A stretch of 64,000 nt of DNA from contig JBOZIK010000001.1 of assembly GCA_051453625.1 (NCBI GenBank), forward strand, positions 31,732,087-31,796,086. Direction: 5' to 3'. This DNA comes from Welwitschia mirabilis (Eukaryota > Gnetophyta > Gnetopsida > Welwitschiales). The notes beneath the pieces are model-generated. The model saw only the letters and a program-made list of their open reading frames with translations. It was not told where the DNA came from and searched no databases. Position 1 is the first letter of the stretch. Every line of letters starts with the position of its first letter. Shown piece by piece: positions 23,445 through 34,702 of the stretch. Both the position numbers and the translations under genes were made by a program.

Positions 23445-24669
23445 GATACTATAATTTTCAATGTCATATCTGCAGCTATAGATTTTTCAACTTGTGAGTT
23501 GATTCTTATCAAAACAAATTAACAAAATTGAATAAACAACTTTACCAGTGGTAACCAAATGTGATAATGATATAGAAGGACTTGGGAAAAGGTCATTGCG
23601 AATGTTGTAAACATTGGCCATGGGTATGTCTATGTGTAGAACTATCTTAATAAGTAAACTATGGAAGATGTGCACAAAAAATAAATAAAGCTATTTGAGC
23701 ACCATGAAGTGCTCAAAAATCTCAATAGATTCATGGTAGAAATGATAATCTTGGCCAAGAAATTGATGCAAATCTATGAGATGAAACTATGTTTATGCAT
23801 TTCAGGTATCCTTAAAAAAATTAACTTAGAACTCATGGCATAACAAGAGAAACTTAGAAAAATTCCAAAGAATATATATCACCTAGAAGAATCCTATGAA
23901 ATGTATGTTAAACTACTTCATTTTGTCATCAAACTTATACAGTGAATTCTCATCCTGGGTGATATCCAGTTCTTCAAGGATGATCTGATAATGCACTGTA
24001 CTACCTAACTATGCAAAATGTATGATAAATTATTCGATAATCTCTAAAATACAAATTCCCTCAGTAGAGACTTTCTCTCATGGAAATACTTTCTAATGAA
24101 AGAATCTAAGGATGATCATCTATCAAACTTTCTTCCCTAGCTTGTTTTCACATGATTCTATAGGAACTCGTGGACAGTATTTTAGATGACATGAAGGAAC
24201 TGATTTTTAGTACTTGGAAGTACATTGAAAAGATGATCCATTGCATTGCAAAAAGCCATTATGAGGAGTATTTGGTTCTATTAGTAAGAATATAAGGAAT
24301 AGTAGTAGAAATAATTCACAAAAAGAAAAAAAGAATGTCTAGAACAAGTTAAGGAAATACTAGAGATGGAAAAAGGTCTTAGACTTTATGTAGAATTGGA
24401 TGTACGAGAAAACTCAGGCATAGTCTTTAAGTTCTAAGAGAATTTTTCTACAGTGTATTCACAAAGAATGGAAGCCATCAGTTGTGAAAATCAATAAGAT
24501 GGATGAGGTTGATATTGCATTTACATAGTCTCTACAAGTACATCAGCTAAATTCTAAGTATGATATACTGACAAGCATTGCTATGTATTGAGAGGTTATT
24601 ATAGTATTTATGGGTGATAATGCATTGATGGTTTTGTAATTCTCTATAATAAATTTAATTAATTCTGAG
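23445..24669 (+). pseudogene. Dynamin-related protein 4 (DRP4)-like pseudogene, 5'-truncated
   Basis: The only host-gene signal in the window. Plus-strand frames give, in order: IIFNVISAAIDFSTCE (late GTPase domain), TTLPVVTKCDND with the G4 motif TKCD, VIANVVNIGHGYVYV, then about 125 nearly continuous codons (23698-24080) with EHHEVLKNLNRFMVEM, LAKKLMQIYEMKLC, ILKKINLELM, LILGDIQFFKDDLIMHCTT, and later LSNFLP, STWKYIEKMIHCIAKSHYEE, EILEMEKGLRLY and a GED-like end LTSIAMY.EVIIVFMGDNAL. This is the domain order of plant DRP4 (Mx-like dynamins). The N-terminal G1-G3 part is missing at the Copia-4 LTR, and the C-terminus stops at the TRIM. Colinear, no introns seen; several stops and shifts. Not functional. 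Confidence 0.82.
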
Positions 24670-24982
24670 TATTGGGTATGCCATCCTCATGCCCAACCCA
24701 ATAGCTGGGTAAATAGAAAGGATTCCAATTTCCATATAAGTCATGACTTTTGGTGTGATGGTAATGGATCTAACAATTAGTATTAGAGCCATGGTTATTG
24801 GCTATTCTTGAGTTTGAATCTCCTTGATGAATTTCTGGTTCATGTGAGTACTTGGCATATGGATCAAGGGGAAGATTATTGGATATGTAGTCCCCATGCC
24901 TAGTCTGATAAGTGGGTAAATATAAAGGGCTCTAATTTCCACCTAAGTCATGGCTTATGGTGTGATGGTAATGGGCCCAAAA
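24670..24982 (+). mobile_element. TRIM: miniature LTR retrotransposon, 313 bp
   Basis: Two direct repeats of exactly 106 bp (24670-24775 and 24877-24982) start TATTGG(G/A)TAT and agree at 82 of 106 positions by my count, with 18 of 24 differences being transitions. The 101-bp interior starts two bases after the first repeat with TAGTATTAGAGCC (24778-24790), an initiator-Met primer site with one G-to-A and one C-to-T, and ends in the purine run aaggggaaga just before the second repeat. LTR, primer site, polypurine tract and LTR, with no coding capacity, is the definition of a TRIM. No matching target-site duplication is visible; the left flank is the DRP4 pseudogene, the right flank Copia-5 gag. 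Confidence 0.8.
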
Positions 24983-25009
24983 AGGTCCAATATTAAGAAG
25001 TTTAACTGA

Positions 25010-25800
25010 TTAATTAATTTTATTCTATGAAAACTTAAGATCCATGTGATCTTACTTCCAAATGGATCACAAAAGGCTCTATTGGACAAGGCTATAAGGC
25101 CAAAGTCCATAACTAATGATTAATGGAAAGAGATGAATATGAAGGTACTTTCCATAATTCAACTTTACCTATCGAATGAAATATTGCAAGAAGTAATGAA
25201 GGAGATCACCATAGATAGCTTATGACTCAAGTTAGAGTCACTGTACATGATGAATAATGTTACTAATCATCTGTTATTAAAGAGCAGACTCAAGGATCTT
25301 TGTCTATAAGAAGGTAACCAATTAAACCTCATATAGATGAGTTTTTCTCAATTGCTATGGATCTGTAGAATATTAATATTATCATTGATAATGAAGATTT
25401 GGATACTAGTATACTTTGTTCACTACCTAAATCATATAAACACTTTAGAGAAACTCTGCTTTATGGTTATGATGAATTATCTATTAAGGATGTTAAGAAT
25501 TCTTTGTTGTAATGTGAATTAATTAATATTCAATTAATTAAAAAGTCTAACGATCCTCTAGTAGAGTATCTAGTAGTGCATGGTATAACTTTTAAAAAGT
25601 ATTCCACTAGTGATAGTAACAAGCAGAAGTTTTGATCTAGGTCTAGATTACATAAGAACCTAATCTATAACTACTACCACAAGAAAGGATACATTAAATC
25701 TAAATGTTGGAAACTTAAAAGGAATGATCAACAACAATAAAATTATGATAAAGATGGTAAAGAAAATTGTGCCGAGGTTAGTATTGCAGATGGTGATAAT
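25010..25800 (+). pseudogene. Copia-5: gag relic
   Basis: Gag of the UBN2 type. Blocks: KLKIHVILLPNGSQKALLDK near 25028-25090 (a Trp codon replaced by TGA just before), EMNMKVLSIIQLYLSNEILQ (25128-25190), LKLESLYMMNNVTNHLLLK (25228-25285), HIDEFFSIAMDL near 25330, NEDLDTSILCSLPKSYKHFR near 25390-25455, LLYGYDELSIKDVKNSLL, and a zinc knuckle reading YNYYHKKGYIKSKCWKLK (25665-25720) with two of three Cys lost. The first ~15 residues and the 5' LTR are absent: the gag starts 28 bp after the TRIM. Confidence 0.82.
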
Positions 25801-27430
25801 GATGTTCTATGAGTAATTGATGATAGGATCATAAATAGTTCTAAGTGGATTTTAGACTCTAGATGTTATTATTACATGTCCCTATAAAGATATGTTTTCT
25901 ACCTATGAATCTATTAATGATGGAGTGATATTACTGGGTAATAACACACCTTATAAGATCATTAGTAGGGGAACAATTAGAATTAAAATGCATGATGGTG
26001 TGGTGAGGATATTATCAAATGTACATCATATCCTAGATTTAAAGAAGAACCTTATCTCTTTGGGCACCCTTAATGCTAATGAATGCAAGTGCTTAGATAA
26101 AAGTGAAGTGATGAAAGTTTTTAAAGGTGCTCTTATATTGATGAAAGCCAAGAAAGTTGGCACTTTGTATATTTTATAGGGTAGTGTAGTTATAGGATTA
26201 GCTACAGTAATCTTAGCCTTGTCTGATACTAATGTTACTAAGTTATGGCATATGAGGCTAGGGCACATGGGTGAGAAAGGAATGGTTGCATTAAGTAAAA
26301 GAGGTCTACTGTGTGAATAGAGAATTGATTATTTGAAGTTTTGTGAGCACTGTGTTTAGGGAAAGCATAAAAGGATTAGTTTTAGCACTACTACTTATAG
26401 GACCAATGGCACTCTTGACTACATATACTCTGATTTATGAGGTCCTTCAAAAGTTTCTTCTAAGGGAGGTTCTAGATACTTGTTGACATTAATTGATGAT
26501 TACTCCACAAAGGTATGAGTCTTCTTTTTTAAGGATAATAATGATGTTTTTAATATATTTAAGGAGTGGAATATTATGATTAAGAACTGACTGAGAAATA
26601 AATCAAGAGGCTTAGAATTGATAATAGCCTCGATTTCATGGAAGATAAATTTAATAACTTTTGTAAGAAGGAAGAAATTATGAGGTACTATACATGTGCT
26701 GGTAGACCATAGTAGACGAAAGTGGTAAAGCACATGAACAAAACATTAATAGAAAGATCTTAGTGCATGTTGTCTAATGCTAGTTTGGGAAGTATTTTTT
26801 GGGTATAGATAGTTGCTATAACCTATTATTTATTGAGTTGTTTCCTCATACATCCCTTGACTTAAAAATACTAAAATAGGTATGGTTTGGAAAACCTTCT
26901 ATTATTTAATTTTAAAAGTTTTTGGTTATCCAGCCTATGCTTATGTTAATGATTAAAAAATAGAACCTAAAGCTAATAAATGTATTTTTATGGGCTATGG
27001 TATTGTTGTTAAGGGATATAGACTTTACTGTCCTATTTATAAGAAGTTGATCATAAGTAGATATGTTATTTTTGATTAGTCAATTATGTTATCTTTAAAC
27101 AAGGATAGTTCTGCTTCTTATGACTCAAGAACACCATAGATCATCGAGAGACAAGTGGAGTTGGAAGTCACTGTGTCATCTTAACAATTGTCACACACTA
27201 CAGAGCATGATTTGGATGATGTATCATCTAAAATCCAACCACAGGAAGAGCGCTACTCTATTACAAAGGGTAGGCCACATTGATAGATTAAACCACCATA
27301 GAAGTATTTAGACTGTGCATCATATGCTTTATTAATAGCTAATTAGGTGGATGCTACTAATGATCCTAGCTCCTATGATAAATCTATCTCATCTGCTAAT
27401 GCTAGAAGTAGTTAGTTGATTTGTAGGAAG
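25801..27430 (+). pseudogene. Copia-5: protease and integrase relic
   Basis: The protease site KWILDSRCYYYM has DSR (25855-25863) where DSG is expected. An open frame 25892-26179 covers the rest of protease to pre-integrase (LGNNTPYKIISRGTIRIK, VVRILSNVHHILDLKKNLIS). Integrase: [14 protein letters not shown] (26240-26285), FCEHCV.GKHKRISF (zinc finger, 26339-26380), GGSRYLLTLIDDYS (26468-26510). The C-terminal region near 26920-27070 has FGYPAYAYVND, KCIFMGYG and KGYRLYCP. It closes with the DCASYALLIA block that precedes RT in this family. Several stops. Confidence 0.83.
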
Positions 27431-28915
27431 AGATAGAATCCCTTCATAAGAATGGAACATGGGAGTTTGTAAAGGCACCTAAATGGAAGAAGATTTTTGG
27501 AAGTAAATGGGTGTTTATGAAGAAAGAGGCATCCCAAGAGTCCAAGATGCTCATTTCAAAGTAATATTAGTTGCTCAAGAATTTAGCCAAGTGACAAGTG
27601 TTGATTTTCATGATTGTTTCTCACCTATTATGAAGCACTCTTTCATTCATGTATTAGTAGCTCTAGTTGCTATAGATGATGTGAAGTTGGAACAATTATA
27701 TGTGAAGAATATGTTTCTACACTAGAAACTAAAGGAGAAAATCTATATGTAGCAACCAAAGGGTTTGAGATAAAAGGAAAGGAGGGCCATGTTTGCTTAT
27801 TGAAGAAGTCATAGTCTAAAGCAGTCACCTAGATAATGGTATAAGAATTTTCACTCTTTTATAGTCTCTCATGGCTATACTAAAAGTGCATATGATAGTT
27901 TATCTATTTTAGGAAGTTACCATATGACTCTTCTATCTACTTGTTACTGTACATTAATGACATATTGATCATTTGCAAAGAGAAATCTAAAATTAACAAG
28001 CTAAAATTTTTTTTGAGTGGTGAGTTTAAGATGAAAGATCTTGGTGGAGTTAAGAAGGTTCTTGCCATGTATATTACTAGAGATATATCTATAGGGAAGT
28101 TGTATATCAGTCAAAAGAGGTACACTAAAAAGATCCTTGATCGTTTTGCCTTGAAAGATGAAAAGCAAATTTTTACTCAACTTTTATCTTGCTTTAAAAT
28201 TTATATTACTTTATCATCATAAATAGTTAAGAAGGAGCAATGTATGGCTAGAGTACCCTACTCAGTGTAATTGGTAGCATCATGTGTGCTATGGTTTGCA
28301 GACATCCTAATATTTCACAAGCTGTTAGTATTGTAAGAAAGCACATGTCATGTCCTGGAAAAGCTTATTAGAAAGCAGTGAATCTGATCTTTAAATTCTT
28401 GTGTAGAACTTCTAATTTATGCTTAGAATTTAGAAGGATGACTAAAAACCTTATTGGTTTTTGTGATTATGATTTTACTACATATCTTAATCATAGAAGG
28501 CCTCTTACAGGATATGTGTTTTCATTTGGAGGAATAGCTATTAGATGAAAAGATACATTATAATCTATAACTACTTTATCAACTATTAAATAATAATACA
28601 TGTCATTAACTGAGATAATTAAGGAGGCTTTATGATAAACAAATTTACTATCAGAACTCAAGTCGAAGGACGAGACGACTTTAGTACATTATGCCAAAGT
28701 GCATTATATTTGACTAAAGATCAAATGTTTCATGAGAGAAAAAAGCACATTAGCATGTGATATAACTTCATTCATGATTTTATTGCTGAAGGTTGGATTT
28801 TAGTAAAGAAGACTGATATATCTAATAATTTAGCTGACATGTTGATCAAGCCTCTACTTGTGATCAAGTTCACATATTATTTGAACTTGGTTGGTCTTAT
28901 AGAATTTGAAAGATA
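27431..28915 (+). pseudogene. Copia-5: reverse transcriptase and RNase H relic
   Basis: RT begins near 27431 (the NGTWEFVKAPKWKK block), with an open frame at 27507-27725 containing DFHDCFSPIMKHSFIHVLVA and KLEQLYVKNMFLH. The catalytic loop at 27950-27961 reads YIND where copia has YVDD: the first catalytic Asp is Asn. It is followed by ILIICKEKSKINKLKFFLSG, FKMKDLGGVKKVLAMYI and ISQKRYTKKILDRF. RNase H is scattered across frames to ~28915, ending DMLIKPLLVIKFTYYLNLVG, the typical copia polyprotein end. Dead by this substitution and by multiple stops. Confidence 0.86.
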
Positions 28916-28994
28916 AGCCCTTATGGGGATTTTGTGGAGAGATATGGAGTAGTTTTCTAAAGTTCCATGGAGAATTCAAGTTAAAATGGAGATT

Positions 28995-29400
28995 TGTTGA
29001 TGTTGTCTCGAATTCTTGAGTTAGACGCATTGATTTTATGGAAATCTTGGATGGCCCATTTCAGCCTAATGCAGTTTGTTAGCAGAGGTATAATGGAGTT
29101 AGTGGAGGACCTAGAGCCCTCCATAAACCTCCATTGGTATCAAGAAATAATGGTCATTTTGTTATTATGACTATATATATATTACCTTAGGTATTAAGAA
29201 ACTATCAATGTTTATTCTTTGGGAGCTATCGTTTTATTATTGTGGGGCTCTAAGTTTGTAGTCTCTTTATATAATAATATTAATTATTCTTCTCTCATTC
29301 ATGGACATAGGATGCATTAGCTAAATCACATATATTCATTCATCTTCATTCTCTTTAATTTTGTTATTATTTTTATTTTTAATCAAACTTTGCAAACATT
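28995..29400 (+). mobile_element. 3' LTR of Copia-5
   Basis: After the polypurine-like aaaatggaga (28984-28993) the sequence TGTTGATGTTGTCTCG starts the LTR at 28995. A TATA-like TATATATATA lies near 29170. The end is set tentatively at ...GCAAACA near 29400. No 5' partner is present, so divergence cannot be measured. Confidence 0.55.
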
Positions 29401-32339
29401 TCTTAAAACTGAGTTTCATCGAAAGTTACTCAAGAGGATTTTAGACTCGTCGTAGATTGTGAAGATGATGGCTAAGAGCCCCACTTTTACTCATAAGTAG
29501 AGCATACTTATGTGCAGTATTTAGACATTATAGGTTATTAAAGATACTATGTGTACCATTTCCATCAATAACAATGTTACTTATGGTTAGCTAGTGTCTT
29601 AGTGAGGGCCTTAGGATGGATTTGTATTAACTATTATTCAGAGTGTAGTTGTAGAAAGTAGAAACATATAAGATATACTAATGTTTATAAACTTTTTCCC
29701 ACTCTTTTAATATGAAAATGATATTACTTGAAAGAATGTTAATATCATGGTTTAAATATGGTTATTTTTATGAAAATGTTAGTTTATATGCGATATGCCA
29801 ATTCTTTTTATGAATGATTAATTTAGTGATTTCATTTACTTATGATCACTTAAAATACCATGACAAGTATCTTGCAATGTGAACTACCGCATTATGGGCA
29901 TTGAAAGCATTGTTATAAAAGTATGGTGTATTTTTCTTAGGAAAATGGGGCATTCAAAAGAATATGATAAACGTATAGCATATTTTTCCTAGGAGAATGG
30001 AGAAGGAAAATACTTTTTCAAAGAGCTTAATAAGTTTTTAAGGTTTTGAAAAGGACATGACATTAGAAAAAACTATAAGATCTAAAGCTAACCTTCAAGT
30101 GAAAATATGAAGTATAATAACTTGAGACGATCATTAATAAAATAAGAAGCTTTAGGAAAAAAATACGAAACTATTTGCTTAAAGATGCTATGTAGATAAT
30201 CTAGATGAAAAATGTTTTCTCACATATTTAAATAAAAGTAAGGCCTATTATAAGTAAAACATTAAATATAAAAAACTAGTGTCTAGTAGGAATGTTGTTT
30301 CTCATTAATGTAGTTTTTTTAATACCTAAATTAATGAAGATAATAAAAACATAGATTATGACTTTCCAATTGAAATATAAAGTAGCATATATTTCCCATG
30401 AAATAAAATCTAAAGAGGCAAGATGTAATGTTGAAAAAATGGAGAGAATACTTAATATAAAATTGTCGAATATCATACAATGTTAAATAATGTTTGAAAT
30501 TTTGCTTAAAGATGGGTTAATCAAAATTAATAATAAAGCCTATAACTAAAACAATAGTCTTCACTATCATAACTAAGTTATTAATAATACGATTTTTACA
30601 CTTTTGATGTATTATACCATGTTAAATAATCAAATATTTTAAATAATTAACTTATTTATTATAAAGTAATGATAGATTTCTATTTATAGATTTTAATAAC
30701 TCATAATATACTAATTAAAGATTATCTATAAGGTTACCATTACAACTATTTATGATTACTTTAGTTGTGTACAAGACATTCCACATCTAACTACAAAGGT
30801 TAAATTTGTAAGATGTCAGTTCTTGTAAATATACTAATTCAAGGAAATGAGAAAGATGCAAATGTTTCATTAGTATCAAGTAATTTATAAATATAAAGCT
30901 CAAAAGTTGCTATCAATTTACATCATTTAGCTTAGGTTATTTTTTAAAAGATAAGTAAATAAAGTGGACTTAATTAAGATAGAGGCCTCATTATTCTAAA
31001 TTGTCTTTTGTCTTAAGAATTTATGATCTTCACTTATTTATGTTTAGGATTAGCTCTAATGAAAAACATTTTAGAGTAATACAAAAATACTTCACATAAA
31101 TGTTACATTTGAAACCATTTAGAAAGGAGGAAAGCTAATATAGAAATTTAATCATATTGTTGAGGTTAGAATTATGAAGAAGACATATCCTGTATTATTT
31201 CTGTTTTCTTCATTATTATTTTTGTGTTTAATTTGCTTATTGTTTTAACCGAGTTAGAAAAAGTTTCCTTTTAGCAATTCCAACTTACTTCATAGAGTTG
31301 CATCATGAAGGTTCTTAGTGTGCATTAAGCTACTAAATAATAAGGTTATCTTCATGTATTAAAAATACTAGCCATGTCATTATAGGATCTATTATTAAAA
31401 GGTTAAAAAAGCAAAAACCATACAAAGATGCTAACTAGTTTTCTAAAGATATTAACAATAATAATAAGTGAAGAGTAATGCCATGTCATTATAAGAAAAG
31501 ATCTTTTAATAAATATATTGAAAAGCTGAATGTTTAGCAAACTAGAAATATGACATAGAATATAAAATTTTAATGATTTCACTCATAGAATATCAAATTT
31601 TAATGATCTTAGCTAGGGAAGTTAATCAAAAGAATGTTCAGTTTCTTAATTTAGAGAGGTTGTTATAAGCATATTGAAGAATAATAAATTGTAATTCTAA
31701 AATCATGTTAATAAAGATATATAATGAGACTCTCACTACATTTACTATGTATATGATAGGATAATTTTCATGTAGCAATGTATATTGGATTACATAGAGG
31801 AGATTATAATAAGAAGGATTACTCATAGCAACAATTTGAATATGCATATAATGACCAGTAATATGATCAAGTTTTAATTCTTCTAAGTTGACTTTCAACC
31901 TTATAGTCCATCTACATGATATTATTAATTGTCTAATTCTTCACAAAATCCTTTTTTAATAATAGATNNNNNNNNNNNNNNNNNNNNNNNNNNNNNNNNN
32001 NNNNNNNNNNNNNNNNNNNNNNNNNNNNNNNNNNNNNNNNNNNNNNNNNNNNNNNNNNNNNNNNNNNCCTTATAGTCCATCTACATGATATTATTAATTA
32101 TCTAATTCTTCACAAAATCCTTTTTTGATAATAGATTAATTCATGTAATAAAAGTGTATAGTAATCAATAACAAAAATTTAAAACAATACATTTCTTCTT
32201 TCTCTTTTTTACCCTAATTTTTAAAAATAGGATTCATGCAACTACATAAGTAATATTGCATAATGTATTTTATTATAGAGTCTAAAATGAAATTAATGCT
32301 TTTTTTAATTTCATAATATCAAATTCATCATAATATATT
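29401..32339. other. Non-coding stretch with one gap artefact
   Basis: No domain recognised in six frames; the few open frames (66-86 codons) look random. The 100-N gap 31968-32067 has nearly the same 69 bp on both sides (31899-31967, 32068-32136). 29401-29700 is slightly less A+T rich and may be remnant coding sequence, but I could not match it to a family. Confidence 0.4.
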
Positions 32340-32605
32340 TGGTAAAACATTAACTTGAAGGATACGGGTGATGCCTAGTTCTTTATATGATCTAATTACA
32401 ACTAAGGCCTTATAGTATCTCTATTAAGGCTTTTACACACCATGGTTTCATGCCTACGGATACATGAAAACCCTAGTGATGTGCTTACCTTTATAAAGAA
32501 AGCTCTTCATGAAATAATAAGAGGAAGAAAAATAAAATTTAGTTTTTAAGAAATCTTGTGTCTTGATCTTGGTACACTTATTTCTCAACAAGTGGTATTA
32601 AAGTT
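32340..32605 (+). mobile_element. Copia-6: end of a 5' LTR and primer-binding site
   Basis: A TATA-like TTTATAAAG near 32510 is followed by ~80 bp ending CTCAACA, then GTGGTATTAAAGTTATG at 32592-32608. This matches GTGGTATCAGAGCCATG, the initiator-Met primer site, with only C-to-T and G-to-A changes. The left LTR boundary is not visible; 32340 is a rough limit. No pol follows, because an Athila LTR begins at 33425. Confidence 0.5.
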
Positions 32606-33424
32606 ATGTTTTCCTCCTTGGCTTGGCCCTAATAACTAAATTTTCACTTTAAAATGGCTATTTTTAATCCTTTTTTTAAAATGTTATTAATTTTTCATAG
32701 TTTTTTAAACTAATGGTTATGATTTTAAATAATATATCCTTCCTTTTAAAATGTTTTTAATGTTTGATTTTTTTTCTTATTGTTTTGGCAAAAGAAGGGC
32801 CTCGGGTCTGCCTACATGCTCACTACTACTTTGTGTTGTTTGGCTTATGTGTTTTTGAACTTGCACTTCCATTACATCCTTATGTCTTTCTGCTTTTCAC
32901 TCATCAATCCATTACTTGTAGTGCTCCTACAACTTGCTTGCTACCCCATCATCACTCTACTCTACATCTAGTTCCACCTACATTATGTTTATCCATAGTG
33001 TTTTTTCCTGTGTACTTTCTCTCCTAACTTTGATCTTCTTATGCTTTATGCATTGGACTCATGCTTTGCTGACCTCTTGTTACACTTGTGTTTACTAGTT
33101 GCTAACTAGTACTATGATAGAGGAGTTCCTCCACCTCCTGCATTATCCATCATTTGTGTTTACTCTTTTTATCAAATAAGTTCTTACATCTTTATAGTCT
33201 CTTATCAAGCTATAGTTTTGTTTGATCTTCACCTAGACTTGTAACTACCTCATATGCTTATCAAACATAGCTATCTTGTATTTTTAGCTATAGGTTCAAT
33301 GACACCATGTCATCCATACCCATTCTACCTTTACATAGGCATGCTTATCTGCCATCCAACTTTCTGCTATTAGTCACTTTCCTACACTAGCTGCCCACTA
33401 TTGCCCTTGTTGTCAATTCTTCCT
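32606..33424 (+). other. Leader of Copia-6 and a pyrimidine-rich tract
   Basis: From ~32790 to 33420 the plus strand is unusually rich in C and T and poor in G, unlike its A/T-balanced neighbours. Open frames of 87 and 63 codons (32764-33027, 32780-32971) occur because of this bias and read as hydrophobic, His/Pro/Leu-rich peptides without a domain. It could be the non-coding interior of a non-autonomous LTR element; no match is recognised. Confidence 0.4.
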
Positions 33425-34702
33425 TTTTGTGATGCATATTTGTATAAATATTATGTTTTCAAACAAATCCTATAAATCACAAATATATATATTACATAAC
33501 ACAACACACTAATATAGATGGAAGTGACCTAAATATCATTATTCCATTGAAGGCATAGACAAGAAGAAAGAGAATTGATTTAAAAAGAAAACACTTATGT
33601 AATCTTAAAGTAGAACAAACTAATAATGTAAAATAAAAATGTAAATAAATACATTATACAAATGAGATGAAATTTCTATTCTAAATACAACTTCTATCCA
33701 ATTATCAAATCCACTTATTAGGAAGATTAGTCTTGTATCATCTAGATCAATCAATAAAGATCATCACTAGACCAAAATTAACCTAACCTATCAAATACTT
33801 TGAATAGAATGTAAAATCAATGTAAAGTTAATCTAGAAAATGAAATGAAAATTACTTAAACTAATAATATCAATCTTAACAAAGATTTCCCTTATGATCT
33901 ATATCACTAATGAATCTATCATGAAATCAGAAATAATTTAAACCATAAGGGAGATGCACATAAAAAAAATATAAAAAGAAAAACAGAGTTTTGATTAGAG
34001 TAAACTAAACATTTGTGTTGCAAAGTAGTAACACCTCAATGAAGGATACATAGCATAATACCAAAGAAGATGTTTCTCTATAATAATAATGGATGAACCT
34101 CCTTTTCTTTGATCTCCTGTCATAAGAATTTCTAGTATTAAAGAAGATGAAAATAAAGTTATGGATAAAGAAAGTATTTATTACAAAATATATTCTAATA
34201 TTAGCAAATACTAATAGATGCGCTAATAACCTTCATAGCCATGCAAGAAGATGCAAGCCTCATAGCTAGAGTTTGGTGAAGTTTGGTAAAGCTTTATTTT
34301 TAGGGGTTATCCTTCCAGTCATCTAGATATTACATGTGCCAATACCACATTATATGAATTCCACATTAGGTGCCAGATTAATCTAGTAAGCATCCTCCTC
34401 AACTTAATTAATTTTGTCCTTCATATAGTTGTCCAAATATTAGGTGGACAATGGATTATTGTAAAGTATTTCATCTTTTGCATTAGCATCTTTGATTTCA
34501 AGATTATTGCATTTGATAGGATGCATTTAATAGGGAGTATTATAAATTTCTTCAAATGCTATCAAATGTAATGAAGATTGCATGTTTTCATGACATTTGC
34601 CTTAGTTCTCCATTATTGTCGAAACTTAGCATAAAACTATCTAATTTCTTGCAAAACTACTTAAAATACTCTATCAAATATATATAATTTGGTAGTATAA
34701 TA
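33425..34702 (-). mobile_element. 3' LTR of Athila-1 (minus orientation)
   Basis: About 1,278 bp that align with 40854-42130 and 46958-47779, and in reverse with 47780-49049. The left end TTTTGTGATGC matches TGTTGTGGTGC of Athila-2, and the right end GGTAGTATAATA matches GGTATCACATCA. In element orientation this is the downstream LTR of a minus-strand element whose interior continues to 40853. Confidence 0.75.

Noticed and set aside
24666-24982. The 106-bp repeats as 5' LTR material of Copia-5
   Set aside because: The Copia-5 3' LTR begins TGTTGATGTTGTCTCG and does not match; the repeats have their own primer site and polypurine tract.
32764-33027. 87-codon hydrophobic ORF as a small membrane protein
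   Set aside because: The frame is explained by pyrimidine bias, and it lacks any conserved motif or plausible gene context.
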